Below, piece after piece: positions 19,043-29,391 of a stretch of 33,784 bases of DNA. Made by a program: the position numbers and the translations under genes. Source of the stretch: Monosiga brevicollis MX1 (taxonomy: Eukaryota; Opisthokonta; Choanoflagellata; Craspedida; Salpingoecidae); assembly GCF_000002865.3 (NCBI RefSeq), contig NW_001865043.1, positions 23,064-56,847 of the forward strand, in the 5' to 3' direction. Under the pieces are notes generated by a model. That model saw nothing but the letters and a program-made list of their open reading frames with translations. It searched no databases and was not told the origin of the DNA. Position 1 is the first letter of the stretch. Each line of letters begins with the position of its first letter.

Positions 19043-22038
19043 ATGTCCCACAGGCCAAAGTCGTCTAGCGTGGCGCCCGACTCATCGAGCGATCGCAAAA
19101 CTAGCGTCTTTCCCATATTTTCACACGCTGACATTCAGCAAGAGCGTTTCAACGTACGCTTCCCTGCCGGTCTCGAGCCCTTGGAGCGCTGATCTCGTCA
19201 CGGTATCTTAGCCTCACGCCCTTGGTACCCCCTCCCCTTCAGGATCTTCAAGCCAAAGGCAAGGACAAAGGCACCTGGCCGTTTGTTGACAGCGAAGGCG
19301 ACAACATCCTCCCACCCACGCTCTTGCCGGTCCGGCCCGCCTGCTCCAGCCGGATCTCCCACCCTTGTGCTAAGATGCTCACTTGGCGCAACTCGTTCCC
19401 TACCCGCAGCGTGTTCATGAAAAAAAGCGAGTCGCTGAGCTGGTTGCAACCCCTGATACCAATGCTCATTTGTGCATTGTCGCCTCGCGGCGCTTTGAAC
19501 CGGTTGAGCGTGAGGTCAACTTGAGCTCGGACGAGCGCGTCTATCTGAAGAAGCGCAAGCTCAAAGTTGCGCCCAAGCTAGAGGTTTGGCCGCGCGCCCC
19601 CCTCCTCGCATTTACATCGCCCTCTTCCCCCTCTGTGGCAACTACCTCGACTCATTAGCACTGTCACCCACTACCAGGAGCCATGGGTTGACCTGGTCAA
19701 ATGCAATGCCCACCTCCTTGAGAGTGGCCTCATGACTCAGCTCTTACAGATATTTTCCGTTCTGCAGCGGCCTCCCTCCGATTCCAGTATGTTATCTGCG
19801 AAGCACGAGCACGAGCATGGCACAAGGTGCTGTAGTCGTGGCTTGCCCCCTCACTCAATGTTGGTGCTCAAATTGCCAGCTTGTCACCATGAGCGACCTT
19901 GGCAACTCATCTACCCTCATATCGGCGGGAACAAGTTCGAGGTCAACACTGGAAGCAAATATGTCGTTCGCCTCTACGTTATGGTTAGTCCCTTGAACAC
20001 ACCCTGTTCTCCAAAGACCATCGCTGCAGCAGCTAGGGCGTCCGCCCCCTAGTGCTTTGCAACCCTAACCCCATCGCAATGTCGACTGTGCACAGGGAGC
20101 GTGGCGCAAAATTGTCATTGACGACATGATCCCAATCACCGCAGAGGGCACTTGGCTGCTGCCGCAAAGCTCGCTGCCTGGTGAAATCTGGCCAGCCCTT
20201 GTATCCAAAGCAATCTGCAAGGTCTTGAGCTACAGTTACACAACCCCTTCAGAGCAGCAATCAGAGTTCGGAGATGCTGACATTTGGTCCCTTTTGACCG
20301 GCTGGATGCCAGCCGAGCGACGACCCACCGTGGGCAGCGGGTGTGTCAGCAATGCCCCGCACATTGACCTGTTTTTCTGCTCTCGCTTTTTGTACCTCAG
20401 CGGTTCAATGTTGACCTGCCTTTCAATGACTCTCACTTCTCACCACCTCTTTCACTCTGCTGGCCCCCTTGGCGCCAGGCAACCAAAGTTTTTGCAATGG
20501 CTGAATATGCAGCGCCCTGCTTTACTGACGATCCTAGCCGACGACGTGGTGCCAGACAGCCCGGAGGATGTATTTGAGGAACCGGTGGCCGAGCGCACCT
20601 CACCCGTTGGGCCTTTGCCTGCTCCCCCTGCCACTGAAGCCCGAGAACCGCGACGTGGGCGAAACTCATCGCTTGGAGCCCCCTCTTTGCGCGGCTCGCG
20701 GCTTCCATCAGCCAAGGGTGGCTCCCGTGTCTCCACCCCTGTTCGTGGCGAACGTGATGGGAGCGCATCAGCGCCTCAACGGACAGAGCCCCGTGGCACA
20801 TCGGCCCCGCCAGAGCCAGCGGTGGTACAGGGCTCAAAAGCGCCCACTTTGGCTCCGACCAATCGTCGACAAATCGTGGCCCATATCTTGCACCCGCAGC
20901 CTGCTGACAAGCGTGGCTCGTCCGTCGAAGGTGGGACTCCTCGCCATGCATGGCTTGAACAGAAGCGTTTCACAACGTAGCTTGACCAATTCACATAAAC
21001 GTGGCTCTTACGTGATGCTCTAGTTGACCTTTTGGGATGTGCCCCAATATCGGCACAACACGCCTGCGTGGACGAGGATGAATACATGGCACCAGAAAAC
21101 TGGATCGTTGTTTTCGCCTCACCCTCTTACACCTGGACCGGGGCACTGGCAGCTAGTGCAGATGCCGGTTGGAGCCCACGCGTGCAAGCTGCACTGGGCG
21201 TTACGCGTGAAAGGCTTTTGGCGGAGCAGGCAGCACGGGCCACTCCGCGGCCGGACGGGTTTTCGCACCCCCTCCTACCCCAGTTTATGTTTGCCTCGGA
21301 CTTTTTCAACCTTGCCACGTGCGTACCTCGCCTCCAGCCAAAGATGTGTCATCGAGGGTTGTGGACAAGCTTTTGTTTCTCGCTCTGTACTCGGCTTATG
21401 ACCATATGTCTCCGTGGGTGCTTTTGTGTCTGTCAGGCGTGTCCTAGTTTACGAAAAGCCGGCCATATGCACCAAAAGCGTGCTACTACAACAGTATAAG
21501 GGCCATGCTAGCGTGATTCGCTCGGTGGACAATGCAGACCCAGAGGCGCGCACCGACTTTGAGGTTGGTGTCCGCCTTGCGTTATTCATGATGCTGTTGA
21601 TCGGATTTCTTGGTCGTCAAAGGCAGAGTAACTAGCCATTGGTTGCGACTTGTAGGATATGGACGTGCGTGCAGACCGGCCCTTTTACTTTCACTGCGAC
21701 TCGCGAGAGGCCGTGACGCTCTTCATGGTGGTTGCTGGCTCAGCTGCGGCTCCAGCCATTCAACTTGCCGAGCGCCCGACGAGTGGCACTGAGAATGCAA
21801 GCACATCCTTGCAGCCGGACTATCGTGTGGCCCATCCCGTCGCCTTTTCTCTTTTGCCCTTTACACCCTACCGGAACACCGTCGATGTCCAGGTGTGCCT
21901 GTCACTCATGTTTCAAGTCGATTTGTTTTCTTTTCTCCTTTTGTGCCTTTGCCAGACTACTTCAGACCATCGTTCTACATTAGATACTCACGTGTATTTG
22001 GTTGACTGATGGTTTGTGTGTTTGGTGTTTGTTTTTTG

Positions 22039-22084
<46 letters not shown>

Positions 22085-25000
22085 GCTGTTGTTGTTGTTG
22101 TTGTTGTTCCCAGGCCTTGGTCACGGTGCGCACTGCCACTCAAGCGGGTGTCAAGCTCCAGCTTCCACCCGGCCGCCATCTGTGTCGCATAATATTGCCG
22201 CGTCTCGCAGCGACTACTGCTGTGTTTTACTCGGACAAGGTACGTTCCAAGCCCCAAATTTCCACCCACTCTGTTTCATTGCTCGCCAGCCAGCATACTC
22301 TTATTCGAGGCTCAAAACTCTCCACTGACTCGCCTGCATAGACAATCTCCATATTGCCGGAAACTGATGCTTTGGCGCTTTACGAGAAGCCATGCACACG
22401 CCTTCAGCATGCTGCAGTCAACGTCGTGGAGGTGTGTCGCTCTCGCCGACCGTTGAGCGGACATCCACTCTGTGATAGTTGCTTATTTCTATTCTAATCT
22501 TCTCATGCACCTATCATTCCTTGATTCGTTTTTGTTTCAGGTGTTGGATACGTTTTTGGAGCATAAGCCAGACTCGGCCATGGCGGACCACCGAATGATG
22601 TTTGTGCAGGTAGGTTGTATTACTCTCTCAAATTATTTGCCTTCGAACGCCGCACGACATGACTTGATGGCTCTTGGTTGGCGCACGCTCTGTTGCTAGG
22701 CCGTTTTGCGTCCCAAAATGCGCCACATGCAGGAAAAATTTGGTTGCTCTCTGGTCCACGTCGACCTAGCCATTCAGAGTCTGTTGTGGACGCTGGAGGA
22801 AGCTCTTGGCGACAAGTGGGCAGGCTGTAAAGAAGGTTAGGCCAGCGCCTCTACCACCATTCGAGCACAAGATACGCTTGATGTTTGTCTGTGTCTCTCT
22901 CGTGCTCTAATCTGGCCGTGGGCTCTGCCGTGGAATAGGCTGGGAAGGGGCCGTTCGAATTTTTGGCTCAATGCTCTTCTCATCATTCCGCAGCAAGGGT
23001 CTCGTGGATCGCCTCTCTCCTGCACGCCGTCATACACCCAACGTGATTGTTCGCGATGACACGAGTTCGCTTGCCGACACTTCAGTTTCCTCTGGAACTG
23101 CACCGTGCGTTCAGGCCCTGTCAAGCGCGCGTGTTGCACTGCCTTCTGTCGAGTTGTCTGCCTGTTTTTCGGGTTTTTTTGTTATCGTTGCTTTTCTGAC
23201 TTGATCATCAACATGCCTCTGCACTTGCACATTTCTCATTCATAGGGAGTTCTGCCAGGATGAAGCAGCACGGCTTATACAGTGTGTATATCGAAGCTAT
23301 CGTGCTCGCATTAAATTGTGCGCTGCCTTGGACAACGAGCACAAACAAGCACTTGCAGCCGTGCACGCCACTTGGCAAGCACTTAAGGTTTGTACAGGTT
23401 CCAAGCACGGGTCTTCTCAGCTTGGAGAGCACAAGAGTTCACATCCGGAATTCTGCTTGCTGCCTTTCGACCTTTAGACGAACAGCCTCGAGTTTGGCAT
23501 CACCTTGATTCGTCGCTTTGAAGAACTCGCTCCCGATGTGTCTCGCAGCTTACCGTTTTACCATGAGGAAACGGAATATGCCATGGTCCGTGTCATCCCT
23601 CTCCTCTACGCCATGCTTGATGAACTTGTGCTGATGGATTGTTGCATCGCATCTGGCATGCAGAATAAGACTCTGACGGGTGAGGTCGAGGAAGATCATA
23701 GCAACGACTTTGTTGTTGTGCACCACCAGTGCTTCACGGTGAGCATTCCAACCAAAGTGGCTCTACTCGGACACATTGCCCACCTTGAACGCCACAAGCT
23801 GCCGATGCACGGCTGGCCCAGTCTTGTCTGCGTACTCGTTGATCATGAGAAGCACCGCACGGTACGATGTAATCCTCTGCTCCTTGACATGCTTTGAATA
23901 ATATTGTTTGTATGTTATTTTTTTTTTTTTTTTTTTTTTCCTTTTTTTTTTCTTTTTTTTTTTTTTTTTTTCCAAATAAGACTCCCTTCATGTATAAGCG
24001 CACCTTGACCCTTTCTTGCTCTCAACTTGAAACTTTGCGTTCTGATGATCATAGCTTGAAATGGAGGGAGGCCGCCTTGTGACCATGCTCCAGCCCAGCG
24101 AAGCTGGCTACTCTTTACTAGTTGGCGTCAATGCCCGAGGTGTTACGGGCGCTGTCTCCTGGCGATTGCGAGCCCTTTCCTCGGCTGAGTTGCCCTTGGA
24201 CGTGGCCGCAACTGCAGCTCTTCGCGACGTGCGCGAAAATGGCCCTTTCTTGACCAGTGATCCACAGCTCTGCCAGTACGCTTGATCGCACCCACACGGC
24301 TCGAACCCAAAGCCTCCGAGGTCGAACCGGCAGCTTTTGCTTAGCTCGTATCGGCTGTGTCCACGCCACGTTTGATAGATTGTTGGTGACCTTCCAGAGC
24401 CGTGAGCAATGGTTTGCCATGGACGCCTTTGTCCCTGCGTCATCGCGCGCGCGGCTAGTTGTGGAATGGCGCGCGCTTTCGGGTGCCGTCCTAGCCACAA
24501 TGTCCGATGACGATACAGCTTGTACTCGAGTTGTGACTGTTGCTTCCCTCTTGCCAACTGCGGTGCGGTATTTATTCATTTTTATTCCCGGGTGCCGCTT
24601 TACCGAAGCGTTATTAGTGGGTCCGCCCGGTGCTTGCTTACTCCACTTACTTGTGTAGGACGTGCAAGAGCCCAAGGCCGGAGTTGCGGAAAGTAGACCC
24701 GCGTCTTCACGCCCCCTTCCCACCAAGCCACTCACCGTTGCCCTCATCTTACGCAGTCCTGGTGCGTCGAGCCGCGACAACTGTTTTTCCAAGTCGCTTT
24801 GGTCCTTTGCTCTTTCCTTGACCTCACCCTGATCTCACTTTGCGACGAGATGTTTTGCATAGGCTTGCTGGACAACGCAACAGTAGCTGACGAGCGCGTG
24901 TCTTCTAAGCGCTCTGCCAAGTCTAGCTCTCGTAAAAATGCAGCAGGCCCTCAATGGCAGCTTCACTTTGCGTCCACCGTGAGTTAGCGCGGCATTGCTT

Positions 25001-25891
25001 GCACGTTTTGGAAACTCATTACGAAACTAACTCCATGCTGCGTGGCGTGATGTTGATGGCACAGGAGAACATTCAATTTAAGACTGATACCCGGCAAAAC
25101 GAGGCCATCCGCCATGTCCTGCTCGGTTGGGAAACGGCAGCCCCCGGTCGTCAGAAGCTTGCACAGGTTGGAGTTCAGACCTGGCTCTGGTACTTGATCT
25201 GCAAACGTGTTCACTGGGACTGACTTTTCATCCCTCATATTTATGTTGCATTGCCGTGCTTTGGTAGGAGGCCTATGCTGCGCTAGAGACAACGGTTGAC
25301 CCCAACATTCTGGCGCAGCTTACGCCGCAACGGGCAGACGTAACCAAGCCCGTGATTGGTGACAAGGATTTGCTTGAGGTACAGATTGCCTTTTGCGGCC
25401 TTTTTTTGTACTAACAGTTGTTCTATCCATGTTTGTTGGTTATCATTGCCCCTGTCCTATCCGCCGTTCTCATCGTTGACTGACGTCTGCTCCAGCGGGA
25501 TCTTGCCAAAGCTAAAATGTGCAAGGAACACCAGGCTCGTCAGTCGGCTCTGGATGCCGGCTTGATAACTGAGCGCAGCAATCGCGATGCCAGCAAGGAG
25601 CACATTGTCCTTGATTTTGCCGCCATGCGCGACACAAATCGTCAGGCGCTGGTACAAGCATCCAGCATTTTGTCGCTTCACAAACAGCGCATCGAGGCTC
25701 GGCGCAAAGCTGAGGCTGAAGCATTGGCAGCCCAACAACCAGCCTCCGAACCTGACGCGGCCGCTACCAAGGATAGCAAGTGTGTATTTGTTTCGCCGCC
25801 GCAAACGCATGACCTGACATCCAGTTCTGATCCTTTTTGGTGGCTCACAATGGCTTTGCCCGTGTTTTGTAGAAAGAAAAAGGGCAAATAA
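19043..25891 (+). CDS. ADGB: Androglobin (calpain-like domain, permuted globin, IQ motif)
   Basis: 23 exons with consistent phases, 4425 bp, about 1474 residues: 19043-19153, 19243-19329, 19410-19583, 19678-19983, 20096-20930, 21024-21318, 21437-21563, 21656-21892, 22114-22239, 22342-22431, 22541-22609, 22700-22835, 22939-23104, 23246-23387, 23478-23861, 24055-24275, 24379-24562, 24659-24761, 24863-24978, 25065-25166, 25268-25378, 25496-25779 and 25873-25891. The 835-bp fifth exon may hide a small intron. Calpain-like part around residues 200-290: GSKYVVRLYVM then WRKIVIDDMIPI…LPQSS…EIWPALVSKAICK…LLTGWMP. Globin C-terminal helices at about 797-890 (LLWTLEEALGDKW … WEGAVRIFGSML) precede an IQ motif (RLIQCVYRSYRAR, about 927), then helix A-B (VHATWQALKTNSLEFG…FEELAP). 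This is the circular permutation known for androglobin. The C-terminus is coiled and ends in a Lys-rich tail like the animal proteins. Expected role: flagellum/axoneme-linked. Start choice is based on the first ATG in frame with the ADGB-like N-terminus. Confidence 0.92.
22038..22108. repeat. (GTT)n trinucleotide repeat beside a splice acceptor
   Basis: About 23 GTT units with one GCT interruption in the androglobin intron 21893-22113. They end 5 bp before the acceptor TTCCCAG, so the repeat replaces the usual polypyrimidine tract. Confidence 0.9.
23918..23971. repeat. Poly(T) tract in androglobin intron
   Basis: A T-rich run of about 54 bp with a few C interruptions, inside intron 23862-24054. 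Confidence 0.9.
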
Positions 25892-25948
25892 GTTGGTGAT
25901 TTGTACAACTCGTGTTGATCCGGCCTGTTTCGTATTTTTACCTTCCTA

Positions 25949-26010
25949 ACCTCGCTGGGCGAGGTGGCTACCTGGTGTGTCAGCCAAGGCACCACCTGAC
26001 TGTTGGTGCC
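25949..26010. terminator. Two hairpins between convergent androglobin and sulfatase genes
   Basis: Hairpin 1: 25949-25965, perfect 7-bp stem ACCTCGC/GCGAGGT with a 3-base loop. Hairpin 2: 25988-26010, perfect 7-bp stem GGCACCA/TGGTGCC with a 9-base loop. Both lie in the 256-bp gap between the two stop codons, so transcripts of either strand could fold. A 3'-end-formation role is inference. No AATAAA was seen close by on the plus strand. Confidence 0.3.
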
Positions 26011-26147
26011 GTGTCCAACTGTGGTCTCAAAAATCGATTGTGGACCTCAGTCACTCCAAACTCTTGGTCTCAAGAGAGTGGGAAAAAACAAAAACTGGAA
26101 TGTTGAGATCAGTTTTTTGTTTGTTTGTTTTTTTGTGGTTTTTTTTT

Positions 26148-28970
26148 TCAAGGCAGGACAGGGCCAACAAAATTTTCGTGTGCCTTCATGTACTCGCAAC
26201 AGAGCTGCTTGTCGTTTGTACCACGCTCTGGGTTGTATGCACTTAGATCCCCTACGTACGCCCCATGGATGAGATGAGAACCACATTCCGACGTCATCAA
26301 CGGGAATGGCGGTCTTACATTTGGCCGCACGAGCTAGCATTTGCTGGAAGATCTCTGGTTTGGACTGGGAAATGTCCGTGTGCTCTGTAGGGTCATTGCT
26401 GTCAAGACCACCGAACACGTGCGCACGATGCCACGTCCAGACGGCAAGTTAGCGGTGGGAATCTCGGGGCAGTGTGCAAGGGGTGGCTGGCTGACATCAC
26501 GTACATGATATCAAAGAGACAGCCCTCCTTACAGTCAAAGGATTGGCACGGAACCCCTGTGCTCGGCGTGCTCGTGTTGGGGAAGTGTTCCCCCTGCCAA
26601 AAGGCGTAATCTTTGTACCGACACAGCATCATGAATTTGGGATGAAGCGAAAATGATCAGCCGAGCATCTATTCGTTCCCACCTTGTGAACCTCGGATGA
26701 GCTTGTATTGCCCAACAATTAAAGCGCCGTTTGGTCCAGAGGCCAGAGGCATCTCCGTGCGTGGCGAAGTAGCGTTGGGCGTAACCAGGTACTCCCACTG
26801 GCCATAAGAACATAAGAAGCAGCAATAGTGAGGCTACCCAAAAAAAAACCATATGGCTGTTCAAAGCAGGCGGGTCGATCCCACCATGTCCATGCCGTCC
26901 ACGGCAGGGAAGCCTGGCACAACGTCATCGGGCGACACACCAGCTAGCCTGGCGAAAGTAGGATACCTACGCACGCCAACCGTGACGTTGTGGTGAGCTC
27001 GAAATTATTGGTGTCTTCGGCAAAGACTGAGAACAATGGTTTAGCGGTCCTACCAATCTGCGACATGAATGTAGCCATGCTTTTCGGTTCCAAGCGCAGC
27101 TTGCGGCAGTAGTCCGCCCTGAACAAAGCTGTTGACGCGCATGCCACCTTCCCAGGCTGTGCGTTTTCCTCCACGTAAAGGATAGTTGTTGGCCATGGAT
27201 CCAGACACCTTTTCGTCCACAACAAGTATGAGTACCTGCTTGATGTGCTTCACTCACGCCGTTGGGATATCGAAACGCACGCAACTGCCAGCTGGTCCGC
27301 CGTTATCTGAAGTCATAAGCTGAATGGAACACATGTCATGTGCAAACACGTTGGTAAGCATTTTGCAGACAAGCACGACTGCAGAAACAAAAAGACCGTG
27401 GATTGAGAGGCACAAGCTGTCACAGGCATACCAGCAGGAGGTTGTCCCACATGCCTTTGGCCTTGAGAGCAGCAGTCACGTTGCCATACACCTGTTAAGC
27501 CCGTAGCAGCTCCACTGGTGAGACTTGGCGGCAAGGTGAGGAAAGCGGTGCCGAGGTCATTCGCACTTGCGTGGAACATTACCTCGTCAGCGAATGTGGC
27601 CATCCCCTGTTCTACATTGAAGTTCTCGGTACCGTTGTACTGCGAGATACAAAGCTGCAGTGAGCGTGGCATGAAAAAAGAAAAAGGCTGAAGACACAAT
27701 CGGCGTGTCTGATGCAACACTGGCGGCTCATCCGGGCTTTTGCTACAAACCAAAGTGGAGTACGCTGAGGGTACTTCTTGAGGCGCATGCATGGTCTGGA
27801 GGGCGATATACATGAAAAGCGGCTGTGCCGGGTCGTGAGCCTCGATTATGCGCTCGGCATGGCGCCAAAAATGCTCGTCGCCATAGATGCCTGCAAGACC
27901 GTTGGTAGGAAGCCATGTGTGTTGAATTTGGGAACGCAGAAAAGGTGCCAGCTCGCGACTTAAGCACAAACCGTCATTGGCCACAGAGTACGCCGGTGCC
28001 GTCGAGTTCCACATGTCAAAGGCTGTGCCGCAATCACAGCCGCCGTTGGTGTGATTCCAATGATCCTCGGCACCCCCCAAGTAGCTACCCGCGTACATGT
28101 GAGACCTCAGCTACACAGAACTCAGAACGATGGGTTGGGATGATCATTTTCAAAAGGACAAGAACTGACCCAAAAGAAGAATCAAACCCGTGGCCCACCG
28201 GTGTATTTCCAACGTGTGTTTGACCGAGATGCCACTTGCCAACCTAAGCAAACGCTCGATGAAGGGCTGCTGAACGAGCGCAAGGCAAGTCCACAAGCGT
28301 GATGCAGCAAATGGGTTCAATACGCAATGGCTCACTTGGTGCGTAGCATAGCCAGCCGTCTTGAGCTTTTTGGGCAGCATTGTCATGTTAACGCTGGGGA
28401 AAATCAGCCAGATGTCACCCAGTTTTCCGGCTCTTCAGATGGGCACACGCGTGATGCATTGGACCGACGAGACACCTACGGCACTGCGCCCATTGGCGTG
28501 TCGGCAAAGTCGTTGTTCTCCGAAACGTGAAGCGGATAACGACCTGCAGCCCGGCGAGCAAGTAAAGTTGGTCAATCACCCACTGGCAGACCCCCAAGTT
28601 AAAATACCGGCGAAAGAGATACCTGTCATCAGCGAGCTACGCGTTGGACTGCAGTACCTGATTGAGGCCGGTTTGCAAAGACACGAGTGAGCTTTCAGCG
28701 CCTGCTGCGTCGAATCCAACCAGCTTTCTGGGCGGTCTACCGTCAGATCCCGCAGCCTTACCAGAATCCGTAATGGCGCTCAAGTTTGACGCCAGTGGCG
28801 GCCGCCTGATCGAAATTGGGCGTGTGCACGTTGGGATTGTGGTAGCCAATGTTGGACCAGCCCATGTCATCCACCACAAATAAAATCAGATGCGGCAGCG
28901 TGGCGGCCTGCACCAGACCCAAGCCTAGCACAGCTGACACGACCCACACCCCGAGCCAAGACGCTGCCAT
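26148..28970 (-). CDS. Secreted/lysosomal arylsulfatase with UGA at the catalytic position
   Basis: 16 phase-compatible exons, 1500 bp, 500 codons: 28762-28970, 28658-28701, 28480-28543, 28336-28393, 28170-28243, 27972-28084, 27751-27890, 27583-27639, 27432-27491, 27281-27319, 27054-27208, 26885-26966, 26683-26797, 26505-26610, 26319-26398 and 26148-26251. ATG at 28968-28970; residues 1-22 form a signal peptide (MAASWLGVWVVSAVLGLGLV). Metal-site LFVVDDMGWSNIGYH, then GRYPLHVSENN, KWHLGQ, TPVGHGFDSSFGYLGGAEDH, MHAPQEVP, MTSDNGGP, NNYPLRGGKRTAWEGGMRV, HVADWYPTFARLAGVSPDD and C-terminal FVGPVLP all match type-I sulfatases of the arylsulfatase B/I/J kind. Family length is about 500. The expected C-x-P-S/T-R active site falls in the 44-bp exon 2, whose phase-consistent frame reads HYGFWR-UGA-KLTRV. 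See findings. The enzyme could be a Sec form, a decayed gene or a model error. Confidence 0.8.
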
Positions 28971-29391
28971 TCTTCCAATGAAAGTCAAAGCCACACACAG
29001 CTCAGCTCAGTAAAACATCAACAAATTTTTAAAAAAAAGTCGTTTGATTTGTCTGTATCGTCAAGAATTTTTGATTGTCAGCATCACTGAACGCATGAAC
29101 GAATCAACCGTTGAAACCGTGGATGAGTCAGACAGGCAGCCAAGCAGGCATTCTCAGGCCACAAAGAGATGTCGCTCTGACTATGATCGGAATTGGAAAA
29201 AAAACAATGTCATAGAGATATGCTTCAAATGAGCAGGCCACTCAATTGTCCGTGGTAAAGAAGGGCCAAAAATGTGATCGAGAAAGACAACGGTGTGGGG
29301 GGAATAGCACGCCCAGCGTGCAAGCAGGCAGCGCAGTCGGGCTGTGCGCAAATTGCCATGATATTATTTTTTTTTGACGCACGCCTGCCAT
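28971..29391. other. Intergenic, INPP4 3' end to sulfatase 5' end
   Basis: Contains the sulfatase promoter by position and the INPP4 3' UTR. It includes a T-run near 29364-29375. No further gene was seen. Confidence 0.4.

Noticed and set aside
19198-19449. 83-codon minus frame as part of the LRR gene
   Set aside because: It overlaps androglobin exons 2-3, whose phases and sequence fit the family.
24108-24792. 149- and 224-codon minus-strand frames
   Set aside because: They are antisense shadows of well-supported androglobin exons.
28501-28560. TGC TCG CCG (Cys-Ser-Pro) just upstream of GRYP as the real sulfatase active site
   Set aside because: In the frame of GRYPLHVSENN this stretch does not read CSP. 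Using it would break the exon 3 frame, and a TGA precedes it with no usable acceptor.
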